Assembly: GCA_018417955.1 (NCBI GenBank)
Contig: JACTVC010000005.1
Span: forward strand, 1,240,001-1,304,000
Reading direction: 5' to 3'
From: Laccaria trichodermophora
Lineage: Eukaryota > Basidiomycota > Agaricomycetes > Agaricales > Hydnangiaceae
DNA: 64,000 nucleotides
Shown one piece after another: positions 22,313 through 33,756 of this stretch. Each line of letters starts with the position of its first letter. Position 1 is the first letter of the stretch. The notes below the pieces were generated by a model. The model was not told the DNA's origin. It saw only the letters and a list, made by a program, of their open reading frames with translations, and did not search any database. Made by a program: the position numbers and the translations under genes.

Positions 22313-23984
22313 CTAAGACGTCGCTTTTCTAGTAATATTGACAGTTACATCTGAACCATCAAATTGGAACGCTCCCAACCCTGGTCGGCCAAGAGCTCTT
22401 GAAGGTGCAATTCCCGTTTTAGAAGCGCCCTTGATGTCGATTTTGGTAGCCTCAGCAGTCAGAGGGGGGCCCCTGCCTTGTGTGGGGAAGAGTGGCGTAA
22501 TGTCAAAGTTCGAGAGCATCAGCGCGAGCAGGGACTTGAGTTCCGCGGAGGCAAGATGACGTCCTTCGCACTGTGGATTCACGATCAGATAGGTGAACTG
22601 GAAAGCAGAGGAAAGCACTCGCGATTGAAACTCCTCCTCCAAAACCTCTCACTTCTCTAGAGAGCTTGTTTCCACCAGTCTCTGTGTCAGACTTACTGTC
22701 AAGGAATCGTTCTCCGTCCCATGCCGCTGGTTCAGGACCCCATATAGGGTCTGTGAGGTGTGCGGCGCGAGTTGCACATATGATGCGTGACCCACCCGGG
22801 ATGAGATACCCCTGAGGATATTGGTCGTGTGAGGAGGGGGTGGAGAGCATAAATGACTCTTCCACGATGCGGATGCTGAAACTCGACGTACACAAGCGTA
22901 GTGTCTCATGCATGCACGATGTGATCAGCGGCATTGATGCTAGTGTCTTCATAGTTATCAAGGGGTTTTCGGAAACCCCATCACGAGGCAAGCTGTCAAT
23001 TTCTTTTTGTACGGCGGGGAGTAGAGGAGATTGTAGAATGTAAAGGAGAAACGAGGCGGCTGCGTAAGGCGCGTTTGCTTGGAGAGCCCAGAGATCGCTG
23101 TTCAGGAGAGAACCTATTTCCAAGAATGAAAAACCCGCGGAAAGACCGATGTCAGCCGTATCTTTAATGACGCCTTCGTCGAGGCCAGGCATGCCGTCTG
23201 CCACCCAGTCTGCCAGTAGTTTCGCGGTAGTGTCGCGGCCACGGATACCATTGCGAAGCGGGGGTACAAAAGGGAAAAGAAATTCCGGTATGAGCTCGGA
23301 GACGAGGAGGGGAAAGCAATTATCGAATGCGTTGAAGTGGTCTCGAGATCGTGTTGCTACCATGCGGGCGTTAAATTCCTCGCCGAAGAGAGCTATGGTG
23401 GCTGCTTCGAACATGGTTTGGGTGACCCAACTCACTAAGGGCATCTGGAAGGAACCGTCGCAGTGGTCGATTCTACTACCAAGATCAGAGATTCTTTGCT
23501 GGACGACTTGAACGAAGCGCTCGATAGGAGCATCCAGGCGAACATTGGTCAAGCCGCGTGCGTGAACTGGGAATATACGATCTTTCAGAGCTGAATGATG
23601 TGTTACATGTGTTGGAGTTCCGAAGACAGCTCCCTGCATTGAGATGCGGATAGGGACAAAAGATAGCGTCGAAGCGGGTGAATTGTAGACGGTTTGAATG
23701 GCCTGTCCTTCCAGAACAAAAATCTGATCAAGAGGCCAAGGTAGATAGACTACGGGGCCGTAAACTTTGCGAGCCGAGAGTAGGAATTTATCCTCGTCTT
23801 GGCCAAGGCGAATCATGGCGATGACGCCACGAACAAAGGTGGGTAGGTACCATGGTCCATAGGCTGGCACAGAGGATTTTTTGAGGGTAGAGCGATAGGA
23901 GTACCAAATGAAAGCGGGCGCACCCAGATAAAGCAAGTTGGCGAAGCTAAAAAGCATTGGCCAACCTAGAAAATGCCTGTGCAT
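22313..23984 (-). CDS. Cytochrome P450 monooxygenase
   Basis: Membrane-anchored heme monooxygenase; substrate unknown. Near the N-terminus a hydrophobic segment (MLFSFANLLYLGAPAFIWY) is followed by a proline/glycine hinge (VPAYGPWYLP). The I-helix reads LWALQANAPYAAASFLLYIL, lacking the usual (A/G)GxxTT threonine. It resembles the Trp-Ala-x-Gln-x-Asn pattern of CYP7/CYP8-type enzymes, in which the threonine is replaced. The K-helix ExxR is ETLRL. The heme loop is FGGGVSI-CEGRHLA, assembled only if a 52-nt GC-AG intron (22571-22622) is removed from between Ile and Cys. With that single intron the coding length is 1620 nt, an exact 539 codons plus stop. It starts 71 bp from the divergent SAR1 start codon. 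Its 3' part is duplicated at 14127-15049. Confidence 0.88.
22571..22622 (-). other. GC-AG intron in the P450 heme loop
   Basis: Read on the minus strand the intron starts gcgagt and ends ccacag. Removing it joins FGGGVSI to CEGRHLA and gives the diagnostic FxxGxxxCxG loop. No GT donor nearby does this. The duplicate at 14385-14436 has the more canonical gcaagt donor, so the GC donor predates the duplication. Confidence 0.78.
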
Positions 23985-24055
23985 TTCGGCTCCATTCTAG
24001 CACTACGTGTCACACGCGTCACAATATACACTACATTCGTCTCCTCCTACCCACC

Positions 24056-24997
<942 letters not shown>

Positions 24998-25682
24998 TTT
25001 CTACCATCGTAGTATGACCTTTCATAGACTTTATAGCTACTTATGCATTCATTTCGTTTTGACCACCCCTTCCCCCCCCCTCTTTGGCACAGGTTTGTCT
25101 TTCACAGTTAACATTGGCGAATTTGTGCTTGACCAAGAAGACACCAGCGAAAGACGAACAAGCGAAATGGCGTGCCGCTAGAACTTCTCCATCTAAAAAT
25201 CCATCTACTGACCTTGCCTTCATAGACTTTAGAAATGCTATCTCGTGGAGCAGACTACTTCAGACCTTTGAGCTTCATATGTTTGTAAAGCGTCGTGAAA
25301 TTGGACTTTTTTTATCTCCAATGCGTGACAGAAACCTCCGGTTTTATTTTAGCACTCCAATGGCAGTTCAAACTCGAGCAGAGGTCATCTCCAGATCCAT
25401 CATTATACCATCGTCGTTGAAATCATCATGTTGAGATAGTCCTTTTCAGGGCCCTAGTACTAATCCTGGCCTGATAATTGGGGCCAACTCTATTCCAGTG
25501 CGCCGTTGCATAAATTTCAACTCAACGGCGTCACCTCAATTCGAGTCATCTACATTTCCAGTTATGTTCTACTATGCCCATGCAGACCATGCATACCAAA
25601 ACATACAAGCAGTAAGGCAATGTTAAACGAGTGTAAGGATGTTAATCCTAGCCCACCGACAGGGATCGTATGGAGGTTACTA
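24998..25682. other. No gene seen
   Basis: 3' flank of SAR1 and boundary of the rearranged island. It contains a C-rich run near 25072-25080. Open frames here are short and resemble nothing recognisable. Confidence 0.45.
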
Positions 25683-26444
25683 TCAATGGTCTTCTTCATC
25701 TTCGCCTGGACGCATCAGGAACGGATTGTCGTCCAGGTCGAGTGCGGGATCTGCTTCAACTGTTTCGTCGTTACTATTGTCGCCGGCAGTTTTCTCCGGG
25801 GTCGAAGTGGGGTTCCTGCTCGCCGTTGTCTCTAGGAGATGCCTCAAAACCAGCAACACGTTCTTCAGTTGACCGCACATAATGTCATACCACCGGCTGC
25901 GCTTCACAGTTCCATCGTGTGAGATCTTGACAAAGCCGAAGGTAAATCCATCGGATGCGACGCCGTAGACAGTTGCATCCTTCCATTTTCGTTCCAATCG
26001 GGACTGACGGAGAGATGCCAGGTAAACAATGAACTGGGCCATAGAGTCCTTAACACAGGCATAATTCTTAGCTTCAACAACGAGTAAAAGCGAATGAAAG
26101 GGACGTTTACGCTGCTCAGCAGCATTGTCAGCAGGGTTGACTCGGAGGACACGTCCAATGGCGTAATCGACACGATCATTGATGATGACAAACTTGCGAG
26201 CGCCGAGGAGGTCAGTTTTTGGAATGATGAGAACACTTAGTACTTACAGATTGCGAGGCACGGGGGCATTGTCAGTGGTAGGCACCGTAAATGAACTAGC
26301 ATAGGGTACTCCTGTTGTGGAGGTTCTGGATAATCCACATCCATCCAAGGGGTGGCGTTGTACGTTCAGTTGACGCCGAAGCAACACGTGCATAAGTAAC
26401 TTCTGTAATTCCGAGTATCCAGTGTCAGTATCCCTCACAGCCAC
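25683..26444 (-). pseudogene. PD-(D/E)XK nuclease-like fragment with in-frame stop
   Basis: One reading frame runs from the left edge of the inverted NTPase copy to 25683, interrupted by a single TAA at 26244-26246. Downstream of the stop it reads VLIIPKTDLLGARKFVIIND, then RVDYAIG, and SLLLVVEAKNYACVKDSM, followed by YGVASDGFTFGFVKI. The Asp in DYAIG and the ExK in VEAKN fit a restriction-endonuclease-like fold, as in many fungal proteins of this type. There is no ATG, and the 5' end is cut at the junction with the divergent NTPase copy near 26445-26456. A good gtaagt donor overlaps the stop, but the only nearby acceptor would give a 55-nt intron and break the frame. It looks like a truncated, stopped remnant. 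The C-terminus is acidic (DDNPFLMRPGEDEEDH). Confidence 0.6.
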
Positions 26445-26456
26445 GAGATACCAACG

Positions 26457-27135
26457 ATGGACAGTTCAGATGATGCAGTCATGGACGATGTCAGGCACCC
26501 AGACCCTCTCGTGAATGCGCGACTTCAGAGTTTCCCTGTAGGCGGAGACCAACGCCACTTGTTGGGAACCTGGTTGAACGGCCAAAGCGAAGCGGCCCGC
26601 TTTTGGTCGGTAGTTGTTCGACATGCGCAGCTCATCCTCAAGTCAGTGGACAGAAAGACGGCATCTGAAGAGGATCTGAAAAAGGCCTTGTACCCCTTGA
26701 ACGACTCGAATGTTCGGACAACTTTCTCTTCTTTCAGCATGGAGCCCACAATGTTGACGACACTCTTCGGCAACCCGAAAGACTATCATGTGAAGTTGTG
26801 TTCAGACCGTTCGCTGGCTCATCTTCTTCGTCATCATGATCCGGTCGATATATTGATTGGAACCTTTATTTTGTGTAGGTGTTGGACTTTGCTCAACTTT
26901 TTGACCAGATCTGACAATACTGCTGCAGGGAAGATTACTGATCATGATGATGTTTCCATATCTCAACTCCAATGCCAATTAATGTGAGATCTGTGCATCA
27001 TTTTAACTGTGTAAATCAACCCAACATCTGTTTGTTGGCAGGGAAGAGGCTGCTCAACGCCTAAATCATCAGCCTTCTACCCAGCCGTCGTTCGGGGGTT
27101 TACGAAAAAAACGAGCTACATCCGAAAAGGTTTAA
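26457..27135 (+). pseudogene. Truncated inverted 5' copy of the P-loop NTPase gene
   Basis: Starts MDSSDDAVMDDVRHPDPLVN and matches the 5' exons of the minus-strand gene at 29238-32510 almost residue for residue (RLQSFPVGGDQRHLL, FSMEPTMLTTLFGNPKDY, LLRHHDPVDIL, GKITDHDDV). Two introns at homologous positions are preserved, the first with its reading frame open. After EEAAQRLN homology ends, before the Walker A exon. The frame continues through 20 or so unrelated residues (THis tail includes FGGLRKKRATSEK) to TAA at 27133. It could be expressed as a short protein, but truncation before the NTPase domain suggests a duplication remnant. Confidence 0.65.
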
Positions 27136-27287
27136 ATACAAATACAATCACTCACATGTGTCATGAGACACTATGAGATTCAGTAGCGGCGCAAGCGCCA
27201 GTCCCCGACTCTGCCTGAAAACAACAACATGGAAGATAACCGACTGCCGATAACGTAAAATTATTCAGCCCATCTGTATTACAGTGC

Positions 27288-27491
27288 CTTGCATAATGCT
27301 TTGCAGCGTGAATTTTTTTAAATCGTATTTGGCTGTGTTTGAACTGGACCTGAGATGTCACACTCTGGCCTATTCCTTGCCTATTCTGGACAGGGATCAT
27401 TTCATTTGGCCTTAGTTGTGACATCTCAGGTTCACTACAAATATAATCAAATATGATTTGAAAAAATTCGTGCTGCAAAGCATTATGCAAG
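27288..27491. repeat. Foldback inverted repeat (MITE-like), ~75-nt arms
   Basis: The left arm begins cttgcataatgctttgcag at 27288 and runs to about 27362 (gagatgtcaca). The right arm from about 27416 (tgtgacatctcagg) to 27491 (gcattatgcaag) is its near reverse complement, around a ~53-nt centre. I found no clear target-site duplication. The bases just outside the left arm are cagtgc, reminiscent of hAT-type ends, but this is only suggestive. Confidence 0.65.
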
Positions 27492-27563
27492 ATAGTCTCG
27501 TTCCCGCCGTTAAAGAGCAGGATCAAGCGCTTCGCAGAGAGAGGAAGATAAGATCTGATCAGC

Positions 27564-28463
27564 GGACTTTAAAGTCGGAGGCAAAAAAACAAGAAAATTC
27601 ACGCGCAAGATCCTGCTCTATAACGTCTGGTGCAATTTGATAGGAAAGGGTAGGCTCGGTGACAGCGTGACACAGTTGTTGCAATTTCCATCAAACGTCG
27701 TTTTGCAGAACGCGATGCACACACCTCTTTTGAATTTTCGCGTGTATACTTATTGGCACTGTGAAATCCAATCCTATTTAATGTGGCTTAAAAACAAGAT
27801 CAGGAACCATAGATAGTATGAGCAAAGTATGAGGACACAAGGAAGCAAGTGACCATGCCGAGATCTTTGTAAATATTCCATTTTTTTTGTTCAGGGTGAC
27901 TGCATCCCACAAAGTTGGTGCAGCTGCTTTAACCTCATTGGTGAGAGATTGAAAGTTGAGGCTTGTAAGTATTTCTTTAGACAGGTCTTCAGGGGGCGAA
28001 AGGACTAATGGCGCGGATGACTTAATTTCCCTACACAGTCAACACACTTTCTCGCGAAGTCACGTAGTACACGCTGAGCTCCTGCCGGACCCTTCCCCTT
28101 CCCCTTCCCCTTCCTTGAATCTCGTGGGGGGTTGTACCATCGAGGTTGTGCCGGCTCTTCCTCATCGTCAGCCAGGCCGTCAGCAGCATCGTCGGCCTCA
28201 TCATCGGATGAGCCTTGCTCAGAATGGTAATCGCCGTCGTGACAGGATGCATCTCGAAAGGTGTTGCCACTCATGAAAAGTTCATTCCATACATTGCGAT
28301 TGTGTTTCGACACGACGCAACTGTTATTGGACTGTGATCTGTGTGTTACAATTGTGACTACTGTGACACGAGCCTACCCCTACCCATCAAATTGCACCAG
28401 ATGTTCTAGAGAGGTTCTGTGCTTGTGTTTTGTTCGCTTTTTTTGCCTCCGACTTTAAACTCC
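27564..28463. repeat. Long-range inverted repeat, ~120-nt arms
   Basis: 27564-27690 (core actttaaagtcggaggcaaa, then gtctggtgcaatttgat and gggtaggctcg) is matched in reverse complement by 28335-28463 (cgagcctacccc, atcaaattgcaccaga, tttgcctccgactttaaa). Near the right arm, a smaller hairpin pairs ccagatgttctagagaggtt (about 28398) with aacctctctgaacatctgg (about 28484). The pattern suggests a foldback or non-autonomous DNA transposon. No transposase is visible inside. Confidence 0.6.
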
Positions 28464-29237
28464 GCGGGCCGCCGGTCCGCTCGAACCTCTCTGAACATCT
28501 GGAGCCGAGATTATATGCAAGACACTGTAGTCGCCTGCTCGTGGCGGTTCGCTCCTCGCAGCCCGAAATTCGTGGGAACGCCATCAAATGACCGTTGGCA
28601 GGGAACACAAGTTATCGTCCTGACGTGACAGTTGTAGGTATACATCTTAGCCTGGGGGGGGCCTACATACCATATATAGCTTCGATAGCCGGGATTGGAT
28701 GTAGTGGCACATGGGCGTGCCTCGCTTACGAGCATGGCAATAAAAGATTAATAAATAGAAGCCTCCTCTGGAGTCTGTTCCATCAGAGGGGACAGCAACA
28801 AACATTTGAGGCAATGTGTGATCTAGGCAAAGGTACCTCCATAATTGTCGGAGCGCCATGAATTCTTTAAAAAGCAACTTTCTGAAGCTTGAAATCATAC
28901 CCTGCCCAGTGTCGCCACTGTTGCATTGCCCATCCTGTCAAATCTGCATGAAATCCACCTTGACCTAGATTATTGCCTTTAGGTGCCCGAAGAACAGCGG
29001 TGGGCTGCTCATTCTTAGGCTCCCAAAGTTGTAGGTTAACATGAGCCAGGCCTTTCTCATGTGGTGTAGCATCAGCACCTATTTTGTATCGCTTGGCTAG
29101 ACTCAAGTCTCGTAAGATAATGTGATTGACAAATTATGGCACACTAGTAATAGCCGTTATTGGGCGTAGACGGCAACTCGTAAAATTACATGAGGAAAGC
29201 GTCGAAAATAAATATACGGTGCAGCTTTCTATGTCCC

Positions 29238-32200
29238 TCAATCATCATCGAAGATTTTACCTTGTAGCTGCAGTTGATATTTCTTTTCCATTTCTGTAGC
29301 GGTCAACGTCAGCACACCTTTCGTGGCCCTCAGAGTAGATGCCAAGCCCCTGTTCAAAACTGAGAGATCGGTCAACCCCATGCCCGACTTCTGGAGGTTT
29401 AGTATCGCTGGTGCCCACTCTGCGAGAGAGCGATAGGGTTCTAATCCACGAATGTTGATTCGAACTGCTTTATAATCATTCGCCTCCTCGAAAGCAGCCC
29501 ACGTCTTGCCCTTTTGGCTTGACTTATCGCAACGCGAACCTTTTGACTTTTCGAACCTCCTTGGAAAGCAGTCGAAGTGCGTAGATCCATTAGGATCACC
29601 ATATATTGTGGCTTCCAGCGTTGGGACCCGAACTTTATGAATGGGCAGGTTATAGCCTTGATCAAGTTTGTACCCGCGGGGTCGGCCCGGTTCTTGACCT
29701 GCAACGCAACCAAGACAAACATCCTGGGGTCGAAAGGCTTGGACAAATCGCCTCGGTAACCAATGAGGAGTATGTCAATGACAGGTTGATTATGAACACA
29801 CTGCAGGGCGAAACCTCTGCGCCAGCACATGGTGAGAAACTCAGCCGAAAGATCTGCGTCCACGAAGTCGTCCAGTTGTATGAAATGGGTAAAGTTTAAG
29901 TAGACTTTTTCTCCCCATTTCAAGCCAGAATCAAAGGCGGGACGCTCCGGGCCAATATGCCCCTGCTTCAGCAGATTTTTAAGATATGCCTCTAAAGTGA
30001 AGGGCCGCACAGCAGAACGGCGACTGTACCCCAAGTTCCTTGCAACAGAGGTTTGTTCAGTAATCTTCTGTAAATGATGGGAGATTTCAACAACACACTG
30101 GATTTGGCCCCCTGCTTCATGGACAGTAGCATCGCGGTTTACAATGATGATAATGCGAGCCAAAGTCTCCCCCTTTTCTCCCAAAGAGATCACATCGTCG
30201 GATAGCAGGAGTTCATCGACGAGAGTGCGCATGGCATCTATGTATAAACGTTTATTTTTGAGAAGGAGGTCGCCAGCACCTATGGCCAAGATAGGCTCGG
30301 ATGGTACCTCTGATTTCAGCATACGTGTCACCGCATCATACTTAGTCAGAACACGCAAATGGCTCCTGACGGAGGCGACAGCCAAAACGTTCGCAGCACC
30401 CTCGGCACAGAGGTTGAGAATAAATCGCATCGAGTGCAAAGCTAAAATCTGCAGTTTGCGTGTTTCGGAATTTGGGCTGGGAAAATTCTCCAGTCTGTCG
30501 CAGAGGATTTTTTCACCGACAATATCCAGAAGCTCATCGTCATGATACATCGACCAGAGCTGAAGGTTTGAAGATCAGCATAAACACTTCTCATCCGATG
30601 ACTGAGGCTGACGTACCGGTCGACCATAGAGTTTGAGGTTACACAATAATAGGGAATCTAGAGGGGTCTTGGGTAGTCGACTTGGAGGAGGCACCATCAC
30701 GTCGAATGGTAAGTACGGCCAGGCTGGAAGTGGCTTCAGGTCACCTCGAAGGCGCTTGGATAACGCTGTGGACTTGGTTGCATCCGGGTAGACGTCGTGC
30801 AGTCCCCTCGTCGTGTCAAGGAGAAAATACCAGAAACCGTGAGCCTCGCAGGCCTTGATTATTCTTTGCATCGCAAGAAGTGTGATACGACCGACGGCAC
30901 TGATCGGAACCTCGCCCGGTTGGAAATGGAAATTCAGAAAGCTGCATTCATCGAATGCGAAGGTAAAACAGGACAGTCCTAACTCAACCCGATCCTGGTC
31001 CAAGGCTGCCGCAGATGGTTTGATGAGGATAGCATACAGCTCTTCCACCCATTGGGCATGGTCTTGACTTTGTATGAAACACACCAGCACATAAATAATT
31101 ACTTGAATATTCACTCACCACTGGGTTTTTCTTTGAGAGCTGAAGGGCTTGAACCTCCTGCATGTTTTATAGATCCTGGATCGTCCACCTCCATTTGATC
31201 AGGGTTGACCGGTGTTGAGACCATTTTTGCATGAGTTGTGGGGAGACGAGCATGTAATATCTTATCTGCGTGTGTTTCCAGTAAGGAAATAGCGGTGTCA
31301 GCCACTTTTGTGAAGTTTTTGCTGCGTGGCGACCCCCTGATATCCGAAAGTTCCCAACTCTTATCGAAAAATTTCTTGGCTTCTTTAACAGAGCGCCCAC
31401 GACGCGCATCCACAATTGTGTCATGTAGGACAGAAAAAAGCGCGCCCATGAAGGCAGCCGCAATCTCCTCGCCCTGCTGAATGTCAACACCCTCAACCAA
31501 TCAACAAAGAATTGCACGTTGATACCTTCAGAGACCCAAGCTCCCACTTCGAATCTCCTAGCTCTACTTGCCGGACATCTAGGCAGGGGAAAACTGATAT
31601 GTCCCCGAAAGGGTACCCATCCCGAGCATCTGGCCCTGCCTTTGATCCCAAGTTACGGAAACAGACACTGATACCCCAATGGTCTGTAGGATTCTGGGAC
31701 AGATCAGTTACCAAAACTTTGAAAAGAAACAATGCCTACCGAGTTTGTCATTTCGGCCACTACTCGAGATTTTCCGGTCCCACTACTCTGAAGAATAACG
31801 ATCGATTTCCCATAGTGGACTTCCGGTTTGTACATTTTCATGTACTGATGCAATCCCTTTTCGAGACACAGTGCGCCTGGTCCGCAATATGTCTCCATGA
31901 AATGCTTATTCAGGCGTAGAGCAGCCTCTTCACTACAAATGAACAGATACTAGGTTGATTTTTGTGTAGATGAAAAAATGCACAGATCTCACATTTGTTG
32001 GTCTTCGGGGGTTTGAGACATGAAGACATCATCATGATCAGTAATCTTCCCTGCAGCATTATTGCCAGATCTGGTCAAAAAGTTAAGCAAAGTCCAACAC
32101 CAACGCAAAATAAACATTCCAATCAGTATATCGACCGGATCGTGATGACGGAGAAGATAAGCCAGCGACCGGTTTGAGCACAATGTCACCTTATAGTCTT

Positions 32201-32510
32201 TCGGGTTGCCGAAGAGTGTCGTCAACATTGTGGGCTCCATGTTGAAAGACGAGAAAGTTGTCCGAACATTCGAGTCGTTCAAGGGGTGCAAGGCCATTTT
32301 CAGATCCTCTTCAAATGCCGTCTTTCTGTCCACTGACTTGAGGATGAACTGCGCATGTAGAACAGTTGCCGACCAAAATTCGGCTGCTTCGCTTCGGCCG
32401 TTCAACCAGGTTTCCAGTAAGTGGCGTTGATCTCCGCCTACAGGGAAACTCTGAAGTCGCGCATTCACGAGAGGGTCTGGGTGCCTGATCGCGTCGTCTG
32501 AACTGCTCAT
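29238..32510 (-). CDS. P-loop NTPase with possible nuclease-like C-terminus (fungal expanded family)
   Basis: Starts MSSSDDAIRHPDPLVNARLQ. After two introns, the NTPase domain has Walker A as ILQSSGTGKSRVVAE (about 31770). Further exons give RNLGSKAGPDARDGYPFGD, EIAAAFMGALFSVL and Walker B as FAFDECSFLN (about 30950). The C-terminal region has a strand-like FVLVALQVKNR and YMVILMDL, which could be a Q-x-K variant of a restriction-endonuclease-like core. The end is GKIFDDD, stop at 29238. The arrangement recalls the NTPase-plus-nuclease proteins of the Crinkler-type family that are expanded in Agaricomycetes; this is inference. The frame changes near 31510 and near 29500 need either very short introns or frameshifts, so the gene may be decaying. 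Its 5' exons are duplicated in inverted orientation at 26457. Confidence 0.62.
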
Positions 32511-33756
32511 TTGTCGGATATCTGCCCAGAAACCGTCGGCGTCGAACAGGCGCGTTATCGATACTTGCGATGAAGTTGAGATGAACTTGTAAGTTTGAAC
32601 GATAAGGGGAGTCAGTGAGCGGTTCAGCCAGCAAACGGTCTACTCAGTCGTGGGAACTTGCTGATTCGAAGCTGCAGGCCCTTTGCTGAAATTTCCTGCT
32701 TCACTAATTGCATAACCTCCGTCTCTGTCTCTGGTCTCTGGCGCTCGTCCCAAGCCGGTACGTCTCTTGAACCAAGCTTCCACCCAGCAGGAAAATAGTC
32801 CAAGGCTGGATCATCTTGCCTAAATCGACCATCGCAGGAGAGATATGGTCATCAATCTCCCCTTAAATACTACCCGCTTTAGTGTTCGGTCCCTCTCGAG
32901 CTGTCGGTGCCCACGCATTCTAGGGCTCGAGTGCTGTACTTCCAGTCCGGAGTGGTTCTGAGAGGGGCTTGATCGGCCATATCCCCATGTCTACGTCCCC
33001 GAGTCGATGTCAATCCCCTGGGAGAATCTGCTGTAGGTTCCCTTCTCCGTTCAATGGGATTCATCCGTAGCTTACTGACCTGATGATTTAGGAGCGTTAT
33101 CTGTGAGCCCTTCAAAATGGCATTGAACGTGCAGAGTAACCTGGACACGTTCTCGGACAATAGATGGTGGAGGATTCCAATTCTTGTGTCAAATACTTGC
33201 TTTCATCAGGTGTCTATAATGAGCGGTGTGGTGTCCAGGTAAAACTCTAGCGGCATACAGGTGTTATCAAGCGAGAAATTCCAAGAATGCGTGTTGAAAA
33301 GTGGCTTATGTGACACGCGGAGAAGGAGACAGTAAAATGAGTGGATTACTATATGTGGTCAGTCAGTGGTCCCGAACCGGGCCGATCGTCTCTTCCCAGA
33401 CTCCCGTCACCGATCACAACTGGACATTCCCCGCAGCGGCGCGCTTCACGTCTTGAGAGGATGGAAGTAAACAACTGGGGTTTGCGCTTCGGACGCCCTG
33501 CTCGACCCTGTTTCTGGAGAGGTTCTGCAAGGTCACATTTATCTGGCCCACTGCCAATGCAGGGCGCCGCCTGGGTCTCGTTCGATGCTGGATTGAGGCG
33601 ATGCCAACACAAACCTGACTCGGAACTACCCTAATGGGCCCCATCAGGTTTTCATGCGTGCCACTGTCGTGGAAGGATCCCATTCCACGACATCTCTTCA
33701 AATTACTTATCTACGCCGTCAAATGATACATATATATATTCCCAGACAACCTCACT
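32511..33756. other. No confident gene
   Basis: About 1.2 kb between the NTPase gene start and the second SAR1-like gene. Minus-strand open frames at 32879-33160 and 33349-33612 have no domain I recognise. They are rich in Arg, Pro and Gly and may be chance frames in GC-rich DNA. An AT-rich tatatatata stretch near 33730 just precedes the next gene and could serve its promoter. Confidence 0.4.

Larger units (their letters stand above)
15050..23297 (+). repeat. Tandem segmental duplication, downstream unit (~8.25 kb)
   Basis: Second copy of the 8.1-8.2 kb unit: pseudogene 4 (from gene 1), gene 5 (from gene 2), gene 6 (from gene 3) and the P450 3' part, here continuous with the intact P450. The join at about 15050 reads tgagctc, matching the P450 at about 23291-23297, then ttactttgcattctg, matching gene 1 at about 6919. 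Only one or two bases of microhomology are visible there. Confidence 0.88.
27136..29237. other. Repeat-rich island, no confident gene
   Basis: Lies between the inverted NTPase copies. It holds two inverted-repeat systems (listed separately) and two unrecognised minus frames. One, 28005-28313, has an acidic stretch and a KGKGKGKG run. The other, 28867-29106, contains WEPKNEQPTAVLRAPKGNN. Neither has a recognisable domain or a transposase motif. The composition and foldbacks suggest non-autonomous mobile DNA. Confidence 0.4.

Noticed and set aside
22656..22695. A gtaagt donor in the P450 just before the heme loop (SKSDTETGG)
   Set aside because: Using it would remove 40 nt and put a stop before FGGG. 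Keeping it as exon gives an open frame and a coding length that is an exact multiple of three with the one GC-AG intron.
26190..26245. A 55-nt intron to remove the TAA in the nuclease-like frame
   Set aside because: The donor is good, but the only nearby acceptor shifts out of the frame that encodes the conserved VLIIPKTDLL and VEAKN segments.
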